Origin: Gautieria morchelliformis
Lineage: Eukaryota > Basidiomycota > Agaricomycetes > Gomphales > Gomphaceae
Direction: 5' to 3'
NCBI GenBank assembly: GCA_015179125.1
Contig: WHVA01000249.1
Coordinates: forward strand, 62,001-126,000
Length of the DNA stretch: 64,000 bases
Of this stretch, positions 8,105 to 19,891 are shown piece after piece. The notes under the pieces are model-generated. The model saw only the letters and a list, made by a program, of their open reading frames with translations, was not told the DNA's origin and made no database searches. Every line of letters starts with the position of its first letter. Position 1 is the first letter of the stretch. A program made the translations under genes and the position numbers.

Positions 8105-9370
8105 ATGGATGTCATCCAGCTCGAGCTTGTATTCCTCAGAACAGGTTGAGAGTGCGTACTTTTGTAGCTTCTTGCCAATCTCGGGTTCATATTGCTTCTC
8201 TAGCTCAACATTGTTTCTCCTCAGGTGGCAATTAAACAGAAGGTGCTGAAGGTAATCTTTCTACCTTAATGAGATCTCCTTATTGACATTCTTTATGCTA
8301 TTCAGGCCTCGTCTTCGACTGCTGTCTCTGCCCCCACTGTAAGGAAGTCCAAGCGGCAGGACATACCACCCCAGGTTATCCATGTGCCGCATCCTCTTGC
8401 ATCATTACTCACCCTGTTTCTCTTCTACACAGCCCGATACCATGACTAAGTTGAGCATCTCATTGTATTCCTATGCCTCTTTCGCACATCCAAGCTCTTA
8501 CTTATGCTTTCCACCATGATTCCCTCTCAGTCTCTGCATGCATGAACCTGCTGTATCCACTCACTATTGCCTCTTCATTGTCGGAATGGATCCCAGACTT
8601 TCTTTCATGCTCTCTCAATTGCAGGTGCAATCTCGTTTTCCACCACACTGGACTTTCTTTCGATATATTCCCTGCACGTACAATTTACCCTAGCTTTCCA
8701 TCATATGAAGCGCACCAAAAGTAAGTGGCCCCTGACGTCTGTATCGTTCTGTCACATCCATTAATCATTTATTTCAGTAAATAGCCGAGCCCTCAAGTTT
8801 CCTACCCGTCCTGCAGTTTTCTCAGCGCTACTGAATCTCCTTTCAATGCATTTCACAAAATGCCGTATGCCTGGCCTCATTGCCGTCCAGCCCTCTCTTC
8901 GTCAGAAAACAGCCCTTGACGCTCTTATTTTATGCACTGTAGACTCTAGACTTCCTCTGGGCTGCAACTCCTTGCCACTAACTGTGCCGCAATCATGCAA
9001 GATATCAAACCTTACGCTTGTCATATGCGTATTCACTTTGAGAGATGAGTACTTTCAGAGAGTGGGAGTGACAACCTTGCCAGGTCTGCTGCAGCGGGTT
9101 CAGGTTCATACTATTTCTTACAGTATGATTTGACCATAATATTTCATTAGGAGGCCGAATGTCTGGAAAGAGATCAAGTCGGCCCATCTCCACTCCCTAC
9201 TCGCTTCGATTCCCAGCTCATTTGACAATGATGCTTGACTCTGCACGCTCGACTTTGGACACTCGATCATTGCGGTCTAGCTCTGATTTTTCTCTCTATT
9301 CCATACTTGATGTTCGCACCTATGCTTTGCTAAGCTATTGCCCGCCCTGTATTTATGACCTGAAATAAAG
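8105..9370 (+). CDS. Possible multi-exon host gene, product unknown
   Basis: No long frame exists, but the stretch looks like a gene with many short introns. An ATG at 8105 gives MDVIQLELVFLRT. A candidate intron then runs to CTCAG at about 8224, followed by a short exon (VAIKQKVLK). Next comes GTAATC...TTCAG (about 8252-8305), an exon rich in Ser and basic residues (VRKSKRQDIPPQ), and a further GTTATC...ACACAG intron (about 8376-8433). Past 8470 the exon structure cannot be read with confidence. AATAAA at 9364 could be its polyadenylation signal. No domain is recognised. It may be a host gene, a decayed one, or chance splice-like signals in non-coding DNA. Confidence 0.25.
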
Positions 9371-9779
9371 TTCATTTGTGGATATATACAAGTCCCAAAA
9401 GCACTTGAATACCGCGCAAAGACCGCTGCCGGCAAGCCACAAAATGTGCTAAAATGTTCATGATCACTACTGAATTTCAGCCCGTGCCAATCGGAGGAAA
9501 AAAACTTAAGGTAGCCGGTTCCAAGCTCCTTTTGAACTTTTTGGCAGTCCCTTATGAACTGATTCTCCAGGCGCCGATTGTACTGATTTTCAGTGGGCGC
9601 TGTTCCTGCAGTGCCTACTCACGATTACAGCTGTTTCGCATTACCTTGCTGGTCAAGGGCACTGGCAAGTCGAAGCAATTGGCCGACTGTCGATACCCTG
9701 TGGGAACTGATGGCCCGTGGTGAGGTCTAGATCCGAGGCGGAGCCAAACACAGCTCAACAAACCTCATATTCCTCCCTA
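9371..9779. other. Region with no recognised gene, left flank of DDE-1
   Basis: An 89-codon open frame (9454-9723) shows no domain and no homology that I can recognise. The TA at 9778-9779 is the left target site of the large transposon. Confidence 0.4.
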
Positions 9780-10291
9780 CTTACAGCTATTTTGGGTACA
9801 CCAGGCAGAGTGTGAAATACATGCCGCCCGGTGCCGCCGAAACATATTGAGCTGTATCTCTCCAACCACTGACTATTAAGAGGTGGAACTTGGTGCACAT
9901 TATATACTGTGTAGTAGCTACAATTCTATATAAAGAACATGGCTTATTATGAGTTATTTAATATTTGAATAATTTCGCTTATATGCATCATTATGCCCTC
10001 AAATTCTTTCAATAAGGGCTATAACTTACTCGGATTATAGTAATGTACATGTATAAATGTTTGACACAGAAAACAAGCCTGTAATCAGCTGGTTATGGAA
10101 AGGGGAGAGGTGCATATCTGTTTGCCTGCTCTCAGCCTTTTCAGCCTTCTACATGGCCAAAACATCAGCTTTAAGGACTTAAATATAATATAATGTCTAT
10201 ATATACTCTAATTACATGGATGTGACAGTATATTGCTTCAGCTGCATCCAGCATGATGTTGTGACATCATGTTGCAACCGCTGTCACATGA
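9780..10291 (+). repeat. Left terminal inverted repeat of DDE-1
   Basis: It is complementary to 24481-24926 over nearly its whole length, for example GAAATACATGCCGCCCGGTG and TGACAGTATATTGCTTCA. It holds about 72 extra bases (near 10145-10216) that the right TIR lacks. It would bind the transposase and probably carries the promoter of the plus-strand accessory gene. Confidence 0.85.
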
Positions 10292-10325
10292 CCACAACAT
10301 CACACGCTGGTACCAACCTCCATCG

Positions 10326-11193
10326 TAGGGCTGCACACCGTGCTGTACATCCACGGCTGTATGGTGCCGTGTTACAGCCATGGCACCCGTACCATCAGGG
10401 GTCTGGGTGATGTGCCGATGGCACGGTATACGGTACGGTGTGACGCCATATGATAACGTAAAAATACGGCCATATATAGTATGTACGGCAACATAACTTA
10501 GCCACCCGACCAATGCCTCAATAATGCGTCACAGCACCCTTTGAGCCAAGCCATTTTGGGTGCTTGTAACATGTCATGCTCAGAATCCGAGTCAGATGTG
10601 TCTCACAATATGATTCCAAATCATGAAGCAAGTTTCTCACTACATCTACCTATTCCCTACTCACCTGCTTGTTCCACCTAGATTGCTGACATGCTCCCAT
10701 CGAAACAGCGCCCAGTACCAAACGAACCAGATCAACAACACGCGCATAACAGATCTAGTCCGCTTCAGCTTCCTCAAAGGCTAAATCCATGATGCATGCC
10801 AAAAATAAATTGCGCACAGCAATGGTTGAAGAGGTTGAGGTTGAGGATAGCCCACAGAATGTATCAACGTGCAAGCCGCATTTCCCAATCCTCCCGCTCC
10901 CACTGAAACAATGATGAGTAGTACAGAACAGAGAAAAAAGGTATGACCCTTGATACCTCACCCCACTAGTGCACAGCGGCATTACATCATTAAAATACAA
11001 TTATTAGACATTGTATTTAAATTTACCATGCTCAAATAGATCCGTCAACTGTAATACGGACGGTACGGTACCCGTACCATACCGTGAGAGGGGGTGGGGT
11101 ATTGATTATATGGACGGTATATGGCCTGCCATATCCGTAAACTTACTGTGGATTATACGGCTGTAGCCGTAATATGGATGGTGTGCAGCCCTA
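10326..11193. mobile_element. Non-autonomous hAT-type element (MITE)
   Basis: The ends are perfect 14-bp inverted repeats, TAGGGCTGCACACC and GGTGTGCAGCCCTA. They are flanked by the 8-bp duplication CTCCATCG (10318-10325 and 11194-11201). An 8-bp duplication and this terminal sequence are typical of hAT transposons. Subterminal regions are rich in GTACGGT/ACCGTAC motifs, likely transposase-binding sites. There is no coding capacity for a transposase. It sits in the 5' leader of the accessory gene of DDE-1. Confidence 0.85.
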
Positions 11194-11243
11194 CTCCATC
11201 GCTGCATTCAACCTCTGCTAAGCTTTGTTCAAATCACTCCACT

Positions 11244-13269
11244 ATGCCTGGTAACAAGAAAAAAGGTGCTAAAGCTGTATTCCTGTGGAGCCACCCCCTG
11301 CAAACGACCCCAAAACACGTCAGCGCGACACCCTTGACCCCAGCCTGATTATCGAAGGCAGATGCAGCCGTACTCCCTCCTCTCAACTATGTGAAGGTGG
11401 CATACCCCCTATCAAGATCCCGCCTGCATCAAAGAGGAAGGACATTGCTAACGCGTCCACCAACAAATGCAGTGCTGGATCTCAACCACCGTCCATTGCA
11501 AAATCCAGTGCATCCACTGAGGATGGGGCTACTTCTAAAGGCCTTTCCACTACCCTTTCCACCACATCCACCACATCCACCACATCCAAAACCATCCTCA
11601 CAGCCAAAGTGCCTGGGTCCTTGAAAATGTGCCTGGCCAATGACATCGCAGGCAAGCAGTGCCACAGCATGGTCCCCGAGGACAGTGAGGATGAACCCAA
11701 TATCCCCAGTGATAATGACGGTCTGGGACCCACCAAGGATGATGATATAGAATATGTGGATGAGGACGATGAGGATGATGAAGTGTCTACCACTAATGAT
11801 GATTGCAATGGTACAACAGAACCCTTGTCATCTCCACCTCAGCCTCCAAAGAAGAAGGGCAAGGCAGTAAGCAAAGGAAAAGCAACCACAAAGGGTGCTT
11901 CGCCTGACTGTGAGTGTTTTTCTTTCTCTTTTTTTTTTTTTCTTTTCTTTTTTTATGCTTACTGACCTAATTTTTTCATAGTAATTAAATTTGTCATACC
12001 ATTCCGTAACCAAGTAGGGGTAATTGCTAATCGAATGCACTATGTTGAGTTGATGAGCACCCTCGCCACCGCTAAGTCAACACTTCATTATCTACTTGGC
12101 CTGTATGTGATCCCTGAGGAGAAAAGGACCGGGCTGGTAACACACTTCTACAAGGACCCAGCCAAGTGCTGCAAGATGGAGGAGAATTGGTCAACCTTGA
12201 AGGCTGAGTGGGTAAACCAGGTGGTGAAAAGGGGTACAGAAGCTTGTATTGACATTGTTCTTCCCCTCAAGGTAAGTTTTTTCTCTTTCTTTCTCATCAT
12301 TGATTTAAACTAATGCACTCTAATACAGTTCTTTCAATTTTTAGAGGAGGCGGTCAAAGCACAGACCGGTGCCACCACAGGTAAACCGAAGGCTAAAAGA
12401 AGGAGCTGGTCAACCTGTTCCTTTCACAGAAAGAACTGGTTGAATCTGAAATCCTGGACAAACGAGCCCTCAATGTGAACTCACCCGAATAAGAAGCTCA
12501 GCTGCAAAAGCTACTTGAGATCTGGCCTTGCGATCAACACATCGGCTTGATCTGCATGGTGCGTGCCTTCAATGGGCACCACAAAGTCATTAATTACGAA
12601 GGGGAGCTAATTTGGGTAATACAACTGGTATCTTTCTGTGTTTTCTTTCCTTTACCATTCATTTACTCACCTATTAATCAATAGATGGAGAAGACGCTGG
12701 GTGTTGACCTTAACACGCCGCCCAATGTGGACTACTTCAAATTCTATCACTACAGGCCTGGTGGTGCAAACACGGCGGCATCCAACTATGCACGTCGCGG
12801 TGGAACGAGGTCTGTTAGCAATGAGCTGATGCCACAGCCTGCCCCTGCCCCCTCACCTGCCCTCAACATCAATTTTCCCCTGGAGGTGTTTCAGGCATTC
12901 CGTGCCACCTCGCAACCACTGAAGCGATCTTGTTCACCAGAGGCCATGATGAGTACCCCTGACAAGGTGGATACTCATGCACAGATTGTACCAACAATTG
13001 GGGACTGGCTCATGGAGTTGGAGGGCTGGCAAGAACTGAGTTATTATACCAGGTGGGGTTTTCTGCTCAGCAGATTTGAAGCTGAGGAGTGCCTTGATGT
13101 CAGCCTCGCACACATTGCAAGGATACCGCTGGAGTCTCTGAAGATATGTTATGAGCTCAAAGTTGTAGATTCACTGTTTCTGATAGAGCAGCTTGAAAAA
13201 GCTGGCAAGAGGTATGGTTTTGGAGTGGGAGGTGGGCAGAAGGGGGCCAAGAAGTCTAAACATTACTAG
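11244..13269 (+). pseudogene. Accessory gene of DDE-1: acidic/basic protein with a SAM-like C-terminus
   Basis: A spliced gene with an ATG at 11244 (MPGNKKKGAKAV). A one-base shift near 11280 joins it to the next frame. Exon 1 is Ser/Thr/Pro-rich, with an acidic block (YVDEDDEDDE) and then a Lys-rich block. Candidate introns lie at 11910-11981 (branch site ACTGAC, acceptor CATAG), 12272-12344 and 12616-12684. The middle exon (FVIPFRNQVGVIANRMHYVEL) is helical. The last exon ends in WLMELEG...PLESLKICYELKVVDSLFLIEQL, which fits the hydrophobic pattern of a SAM-type helical bundle (inference). One in-frame stop near 12487 and the frameshift make this copy non-functional. I do not recognise the family. 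A role in DNA binding or in assembling the transposition complex is plausible but unproven. Confidence 0.5.
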
Positions 13270-13775
13270 AATAGCATAGATAATTAGGTGGGGTACTCAT
13301 GTCAATCTATTTCTTGTGCCAATGGCAAATTCAAGGCAGTCATCATTACATCTCTGCATCACCCACATCACCTGCATCACCTGCATCACCTGCATCAATC
13401 ACCTGCATCACCCGCAACCCACATCACCCACATCACTGGAAATGGTAATGCAGGTGATGCAGGTGATGTAGAGATGTAATAATGACTGCCTTGAATTTGC
13501 CATTGGCACAAGATATAGATTGACATGAGTACCCCACCTAATTATCTATGCTATTCTAGTAATATTTAGACTTCTTGGCCCCCTTCTGCCCACCTCCCAC
13601 TCCAAAACCATACCTCTTGCCAGCTTCTTCAAGCTGCTCTATCAGAAACAGTGCATCTACAACTTTGAGCTCATAACATATCTTCAGAGACTCCAGTGGT
13701 ACCCTTGCAATGCATGTAAGGGTGACATCAAGGCACTCCTCAGCTTCAAATCTGCTGTGCAGAAAATCCCACCTG
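13050..13775. repeat. Giant inverted repeat (hairpin) duplicating the accessory gene 3' end
   Basis: The arm at about 13050-13380 is almost exactly complementary to about 13445-13775. The loop is a CATCACCTG repeat. The arms contain the last ~70 codons of the accessory gene (plus strand, ending 13269) and their inverted copy (minus strand, ending 13556). A transcript through this region would fold into a hairpin of about 330 bp. The two arms differ at only a few positions in the 13270-13365 part and somewhat more in the coding part. Confidence 0.85.
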
Positions 13776-14003
13776 GTGGTCACATGGCCATAATACAAAA
13801 AATGTAAACTCTGTCCTCTGTATATAAACCCCCTGTATTCATACCTGAACTTTAGTACAAATATAGACAACACTACATGCTAACACTCATACCATATTCC
13901 ATACACATATCTGTAGGAGCATAGTCATAATATTCAACCAAACTTCATGGTACACTTGTAGTGAAAATAGCTACTGGTACAGGGATAGGGCAGATATGTA
14001 CAT

Positions 14004-14303
14004 CTACAAGTACCTTGAATGTGTCATCCAACCTTGACAGTGGTCAGGTGATATTGAAGACATAGCAGTGTGAAGGAATAATAAGATAGCCATCTCATCT
14101 TTGTGATCTACCGCTTGCCAAAATTCAGCACCATGGCAGCGAAGATACGCTTTCAGGTAAGAAAAGGCCTCCTCGATCGGGTTCATGTCAGGGGAGTATG
14201 GCGGTAAGTTGTAGAGGCGCACACCACTACATGACAGATATTTTTGAGCTTACTCGGGAGATTTGTTGGGATCACTTACTGTTGTTGGCAAATTGTAGCA
14301 ACC
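14004..14303 (-). pseudogene. DDE-1 transposase, 3' part (catalytic Glu region)
   Basis: This is the C-terminal end of the transposase whose 5' part lies at 23520-24445; Gyp-B separates the two. It reads YNLPPYSPDMNPIEEAFSYLK, the third catalytic block of Tc1/mariner/IS630 (DDE_3-type) transposases, with the final acidic residue in NPIEE. A helical tail ends at the stop at 14004. The part next to the insertion site (ATICQQQ) continues the frame from the other side of Gyp-B. Confidence 0.8.
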
Positions 14304-14843
14304 TGTAAGGACCTGGCCTTTGGCCGGTTACTTACCGGTACAACCTTTTTTCCGAGCCCGAGCCTTGTGATACTCGTGCCCGAGTACTTGTGATTCTAAG
14401 CTCGAGCCCGAGCCCGAGCCTGAGCCTGGACTCATATCCGACCTTGATCCCATGCCTGAATCCCCTTAGTTACTGATCCCGTTCCATCACGCATCATTTG
14501 TATATTGACCTCACCCTGACTCCCCCGCATATGCTCACCCCTGACCCTTACCCTTGCCCGTATATAAACCCCCTGTATGCATTCCTATTCTTCAGTCTGA
14601 AAATCAACTATTGTACTCCTTTGATCCTTAGCTAGTTTCTAAGTCTTCACCTCTTAAGCCAAACCTCACCTCTTATTCGTTTACCTCTGAAGTTGGGACT
14701 TGCATGTAGGGTCGGCGCAGCACATAAGCTGAAGCCAAGTCCCTCTCTGACCTCCCTATCAGAACCTCCCCCCATAACCTCAGACCTTACCTCGGGTCTC
14801 GCCCCCGAGCTCGGTCAACCTTACGAAGGATCGTATCGTAACA
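14304..14843 (+). repeat. 5' LTR of Gyp-B
   Basis: 540 bp, TGTAAGGACC...TATCGTAACA. A TATA box (GTATATAAACCCCC) lies near 14561. A run of CCCGAG repeats is found in U3. Compared with the 3' LTR it has an extra block of about 115 bp near 14675-14790. Confidence 0.9.
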
Positions 14844-14887
14844 GTATTTTCAGACTGCTTACACCCTACATATCCCTTTTCTTCACT

Positions 14888-16066
14888 ATGACCATGATGA
14901 CTTGTTCCCACACCCTTCGGGGTATCTCAGAACAACGATGTTTCTCAGAGGCCCCCGATGATTCACCACTGTCCCCAGGCATACCCCTTGCAGACCCCGC
15001 CGAGCCTAGTAATAAAGGCAAAGGTAGGGCTAACCCCAGTGACCCTTCAGGTGATCCAGGTGATGGCTCTGGAGATTCTGACAATGATCAGGATCTCCCC
15101 AACCTGCCACCCGAGGACCTCGGTGACCTCGAGGACAATGAGCTAATGTGTCGAGTTTTCATCAAGCTCGCTAAGCCTCGCGAGCCCAAAGCCTGAGCCA
15201 AGGTCAAGGAACCAGACACTTATGATGGTACCGACCAGGCCAAGCTTCGCACCTTCTTCCTCCAATGCATATTCAACTTCAGAGATCGCCCCTCAGCTTT
15301 CAAAACTGGGGCATCGAAGGTACAGTATGCTATCTCTTACTTGTCCGGTTCAGCTCTCCAGTATTTTGAGCCGGCGATCCTCAGCGAAGTCCAACCCGAG
15401 CCAGATTGGCTCAAAGACTAGGAGAGTTTCAAGGCCGAGCTTGAGCTCAACTCCATCCCCTACGACAATGCCGCCCAAGCCGAGATTGACCTCAAGAAGA
15501 TCGTTATGAAGGAGCACCACAAAGCCACATGATTCTTTATCAACTTCACCCGAGCTTCAACTCGGACTCAATGGAACAATGCGGCCCTCCGACACTTTGC
15601 ATATAAGGGCCTGGCCAAACGAATCAAGGATGACCTACTTCATTTCCCTCGATTCCGCAGCCTCGCTGAGCTTAGGAACTTCGCACTGGAATGCGACAGC
15701 CATTACTGGGAGTGTAAGGAATATGATGCTATGGCCAATGGTCATAGCTCCCAGCCTGCGCGCACCGCTAATCAGTCCAGCAGCAATGCCACTAACAACA
15801 ATCAGTCTTCCAGCGGTTCTAACAACAACAAGAACCGCAACAAGACCAACAACAATGGCAAGGGTTCCAACAGCAACTCCTCGAACAACAAAAGCCAGCC
15901 CGACATCTCGAGCAAGCTCGGGAAAGACGGTAAACTGCTTCCTGATGAATGCCAATGTTGGATCGACCAAGGCCTTTGCCTGCTCTGTGGCACCAAAGGC
16001 CACATAGTTAAGGACTGCCTGAAGAACAAGTCTACCAATGGTAGCAGTTCTAAGGTCAGGCAATGA
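14888..16066 (+). pseudogene. Gyp-B Gag polyprotein
   Basis: A single frame from ATG 14888 to 16066, interrupted by three stops (near 15194, 15420 and 15531). After an acidic N-terminal part (SGDPGDGSGDSDNDQDLPN) comes the retrotransposon Gag core, recognisable from YDGTDQAKLRTFF, FNFRDRP, YAISYLSGSALQYFEP and LAKRIKDDLL. An Asn/Ser-rich linker follows, and then a zinc knuckle, CLLCGTKGHIVKDC, which binds the RNA genome. It is a close relative of the Gag of Gyp-A (57494-58900). All three stops fall at codons where the Gyp-A protein has an ordinary residue, so they are later damage. Confidence 0.85.
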
Positions 16067-16146
16067 AGACCTCTAACGAGGGGACTTCGGCCTCCATTGC
16101 GGAGGTGAAAAAATAAGTAGCAACCTCGGAACCACACGATCCTAGG

Positions 16147-17210
16147 ATTGGGGTAACCTCACCCATGTGCTCAGACTCAGTGCCACTTCTCATTCATTGT
16201 CCAAACATTCCCTTAATGTAGATTTAACCTCGCCTTCACTTCCCTACATCTCTTTTGTTGCATTATTTGACTGCGGGTCTTCTGATTGTTTTATTGAATC
16301 CAAGTTTGTCCAGAAGTACTCTATGCCTGCTTATCCTGTCTCTCCTATACCCTTGAAACTATTTGATGGTAGTACTAACACTACCATTACCCAATCTCTA
16401 GACCTCAGTATCTGCTTTCCGACCGGCAAACAACAATGGGTTACCTTCTACATAACCTCGCTCGACTCGAGTTTCTCGGTGGTACTTGGCCACAACTGGC
16501 TCACCCGCTACAATCTGTCGATTGACTGGGTATTGGGCGGTATTACTTTCAAGACCATCAATTTGACTGCGACTCCAGCGACCACAGCGACTTACTTCAG
16601 CTACGACCTCGACTTCGCCTATGGCATCTTCGCCCCCACCTTCGACCTCGCCTCAGAACTCGCCTCCGGAGTTGCAAGCACCGCTCGTTTCCCTAATCAA
16701 TGCGCCCGCTTTTATGCACGCATCCAGGTTAGAAGGATCCTAAGTGTTTCAACTCAACCTGGCTTTGCCTGAGCTCCTCCCCTGAGGAGCAACATCAGGA
16801 GAAGGCTCCCCCGAGCTTTCTGAGAACATTAAAAAACATGTTCCTGAAGTATATCACGAAATTGCAGATGTGTTCAGCAAAGCACGCACTGACACTCTAG
16901 CTCCCCACCAACCCCACAATATCAAGATCAACCTTGAAGAAGGGACCTCGCCACCTATCGGACCCATCTACTCCCTCTCTGCTTCCGAACTCAAGGCACT
17001 CTGCGAGTTCATCGACGAGCACTTGAATATCGGTTTCATCCGACCTTCACGCTCGCCACATGGTGCACCGGTATTGTTTGTCTGCAAAAAAGATGGCTCA
17101 CTTTGGTTGTGTGTTGACTTCCGAGGTTTAAACAAAATTTCAAAAAAAGATCGGTATCCATTGCCATTGATTGCTGACTTACTTGATGCTCCAAAGAATG
17201 CTCGCATCTA
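16147..17210 (+). pseudogene. Gyp-B protease and first half of reverse transcriptase
   Basis: The aspartic protease segment has FDCGSSDCFI, where the usual DSG triad reads DCG, and [12 protein letters not shown] downstream. The RT N-terminus follows after a stop and shift near 16775: ISPIY-type linker, [32 protein letters not shown] and RYPLPLIADLLD. The frame is cut after ARIY by the solo LTR at 17211 and resumes at 17755. Confidence 0.8.
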
Positions 17211-17749
17211 TGTTGGGTGCATTTATGCTCCTGCACCAAAATCAAGTCAAATATATTCCACCATTAGTATTTCTTTTGATTTTGACTTGAAACCATGCTG
17301 ACATTCATTCTATGATTTGTCAAATTTTTCTTTGATTTTTCAAAGCTGTATTTCTACTTCTTTTCATGTTCTGTCCAACCGACCCTTTGTGGGTGGTTAT
17401 GGACAAGTTCCCTTTTTGAGATGCGGCTGTTCACCAACGCGCTACGTTCTATGGGCGCTTAGCATGGCACACCATTGCCTCACGGGTGCTAAAGCGCCGG
17501 CTAGCAGTACATGCACATGAGACACATTTCCCCCCTCTCTCAGTGACAACTAAATTCACTGAGAGAGGCAAGTAAATTAGTCTTATTTCTCTTCGATTTG
17601 TTGATCTAGAAATCCTGTAGTGAATTAATTTCTAGGTAGTTATAATATATTTACAGTGACAACTAAATTCACTGAGAGAATGAATTAATTTCTAGTCTTC
17701 TTTTGAGCACCAAGTCCAGTCCTACTGCCTATAATTCCTGTCCTCTACA
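17211..17749. mobile_element. Solo LTR in the Gyp-B RT
   Basis: 539 bp, TGTTGGGTGC...CCTCTACA, flanked by the 5-bp duplication ATCTA (17206-17210 and 17750-17754). Removing it restores the RT reading frame exactly. It contains two copies of CAGTGACAACTAAATTCACT. No similar LTR is present in the window, so the parent family is unknown. Confidence 0.85.
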
Positions 17750-17754
17750 ATCTA

Positions 17755-18993
17755 TACGAAGATTGACCTTCGTCACGCTTACCACCTCGTACGAGTGGCC
17801 GAGGGTGACAAATGGAAAACCACCTTCAGGACTCACTATGGGTCCTTTGAATGGTTGGTTATGCCATTTGGTCTCACTAACGGCCCTGCTGCTTTCCAGA
17901 GGTTCATGAACGAGATTTTCGCCAACCTTTTGGATGTTTGTGTGGTGGTATACTTGGATGACATCCTAATCTATTCTAGTGACCCCTCCAAACATGTTGA
18001 ACATGTTAAGGAAGTCCTGCGACGACTACGACTCAACAACATCTTTGCAAAGGAGGATAAGTGCGAATTTCATTGCGACTTGGTTGAATTTCTCAGCTAC
18101 ATTCTCTCTCCCGAGGGCCTCACTATGGCAGATGATAAGGTAAAGGTCATTCAAGACTGGCCCAAAGTTCGCGACATCCAGTCCTTCCTCGGTTTTGCCA
18201 ATTTCTACCGTCGTTTCATTCACAACTACTCCGACATCACCATTCCCTTAACCCGACTTACCCGCAAGGGTACCCCTTGGAACTTTTCCAAGGATTGTCG
18301 ACAAGCCTTCAACTTGTTGAAAAAGGCGTTCACCACTGCTCCTATCCTTACCCACTGGATTCCTGACCTTCCAATAATTGTAGAGACTGATGCTTCAGAT
18401 TATGCCCTTGCAGTGATCTTATCATTGCAAACCTCAGAAGGCAAGCTTCATCCCGTCGCTTTCCACTCCTGCACGTTCACCTCTACCGAGCTCAACTATG
18501 ATGTTCACGACAAGGAGCTCCTGGATCTTTGAAGCTTTTCAACGCTGGCGACACTACCTCGAGGGTTCTGGCAACCCTGTCGATGTTATAACCGATCACA
18601 AGAACCTCGAATACTTTTCAACGACGAAGCTCTTGACCCGTCGACAAGCTCGTTGGTCAGAATACCTCTCTCAGTTCAACCTCACCATCCGTTTCCGACC
18701 TGGTTGCCTCGTAATGAAGCCTGACTCTCTCACTAGACAATGGGACGTCTACCTTAAAGAGGGGAACAGCAACTATGCCACCATAAACCCACAGAACCTA
18801 CGACCAGTGTTTTCTCAGAACCAGTTGGCATCGTCCCTTAGAGCTACTAACCTCACTCCTGTTGTACTCCAAGCCGCTTCACTGCTTGATACCGAGCAGA
18901 TCCGAGCTGACATCCTAGTAAACCTTCCCTTGGACCCCATAGCCAAGTCACACCTCGGCTTGGTTAATGACCCAAGATGGACCACAGACCCCG
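17755..18993 (+). pseudogene. Gyp-B RT catalytic core, RNase H and start of integrase
   Basis: This continues the RT with KIDLRHAYHLVRV (first Asp), MPFGLTNGPAAFQRF and VVYLDDILIYS (YxDD catalytic pair). The connection ([14 protein letters not shown]) and RNase H ([23 protein letters not shown], then after a one-base shift near 18530 [11 protein letters not shown] and [12 protein letters not shown]) follow. The frame ends inside the integrase N-terminal region at the first palindromic MITE (18994). Confidence 0.85.
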
Positions 18994-19888
18994 CACTGCA
19001 GGCATATAAAAGTTTTTGTCAGGGGACACCCTGTTTTCCTTTTCCAGTTCCGACACCACACCCAGTTCCGACTCCATTTCCGACTCCGGTTCCGGTTCCG
19101 ATTCCATCTCCGCCTCCGCTTTCGGAAATGATTCCGCTTCTCGGAGAACTTCCACCAGTTCTGTTCGCCTTGCCAGTTCCACTCCAATTTCCGACTTCCA
19201 CTCTCGGAACAGTGTCGGAAATCAAGCGACTCGCGTAATAGGTGACATCAAGGGTCGATCAAGGGTCAGGGAGGTCAGGAGGGTGCAGGGTTGATGGCGG
19301 GTGCCAAGTGTTGTCCCTGGCTGCGCAGCGTAGTATAATACGGGCTCGCTGACATTGGGGGTCCTTAGACTTTTCTCTTTGGATTTCCCCTTGTCAGGTG
19401 AGAATCCCCTCCCTTGTATGCTCTGTTCATTTATACATACTTTGGATTTCCCCTTGTCAGTTGTGTGGTAGTGTGATCTCCACAACTAGTCAGGGTTTCC
19501 CTTACAGTTTTCTTGTCTGAAAAACTGTTGAAAAAACTGTAAAGATTTTCCAAACATTTTTAGTGTTTTTTATGTAAAAAAAACTGTAATAAAATTTTGT
19601 GTTTTTATTAGAATTTGTTGAGCGAGAAAATTGTAAAAAAATTCAAAGTTTTTTTCAGGGTTTTTTATGTGTTTCTTTGTGTTTTCACAAAGAAACTTAT
19701 AAAAAGACAAAAAAAACCCTGCAAAAAAACTTTAAATTTTTTTACAATTTTCTTGCTCAACAAATTCTAACGAAAACACAAAATTTTGTTAAAGTTTTTT
19801 TACATTAAAAACACTAAAAAATTTTGGAATATCTTTACAAATTTTTGAACAGTTTTTCAGACCAGAAAATATTTATATGCCTCCAGTG
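18994..19888. mobile_element. Palindromic MITE, copy 1, itself split by a solo LTR
   Basis: The ends are CACTGCAGGCATATAAAAG and TATATGCCTCCAGTG, with the 3-bp target duplication CCA (left copy mutated to CCG, 18991-18993; right 19889-19891). The 395-bp core is an AT-rich foldback that matches copies 2 and 3. A 490-bp LTR with its own duplication sits at 19017-19506. Confidence 0.85.
19017..19506. mobile_element. Solo LTR inside MITE copy 1
   Basis: 490 bp, TGTCAGGGGACACC...TTTCCCTTACA, flanked by the 5-bp duplication GTTTT (19012-19016 and 19507-19511). The left third is a TTCCG/TCCGGT-rich degenerate repeat, a base composition like that of the Gyp-A LTRs. Open frames across it are repeat artefacts. 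Confidence 0.75.
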
Positions 19889-19891
19889 CCA

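Noticed and set aside
9454..9723. 89-codon plus-strand frame next to DDE-1
   Set aside because: No motif, no promoter or intron signals, and no relation to the neighbours.
10755..11000. Minus-strand frame inside the hAT MITE
   Set aside because: It is too short for a transposase and has no hAT motif; the element is non-autonomous.
18948..19294. Several overlapping frames in both directions with Glu/Ser/Pro repeats
   Set aside because: They result from the TTCCG-type repeat in the solo LTR at 19017-19506.
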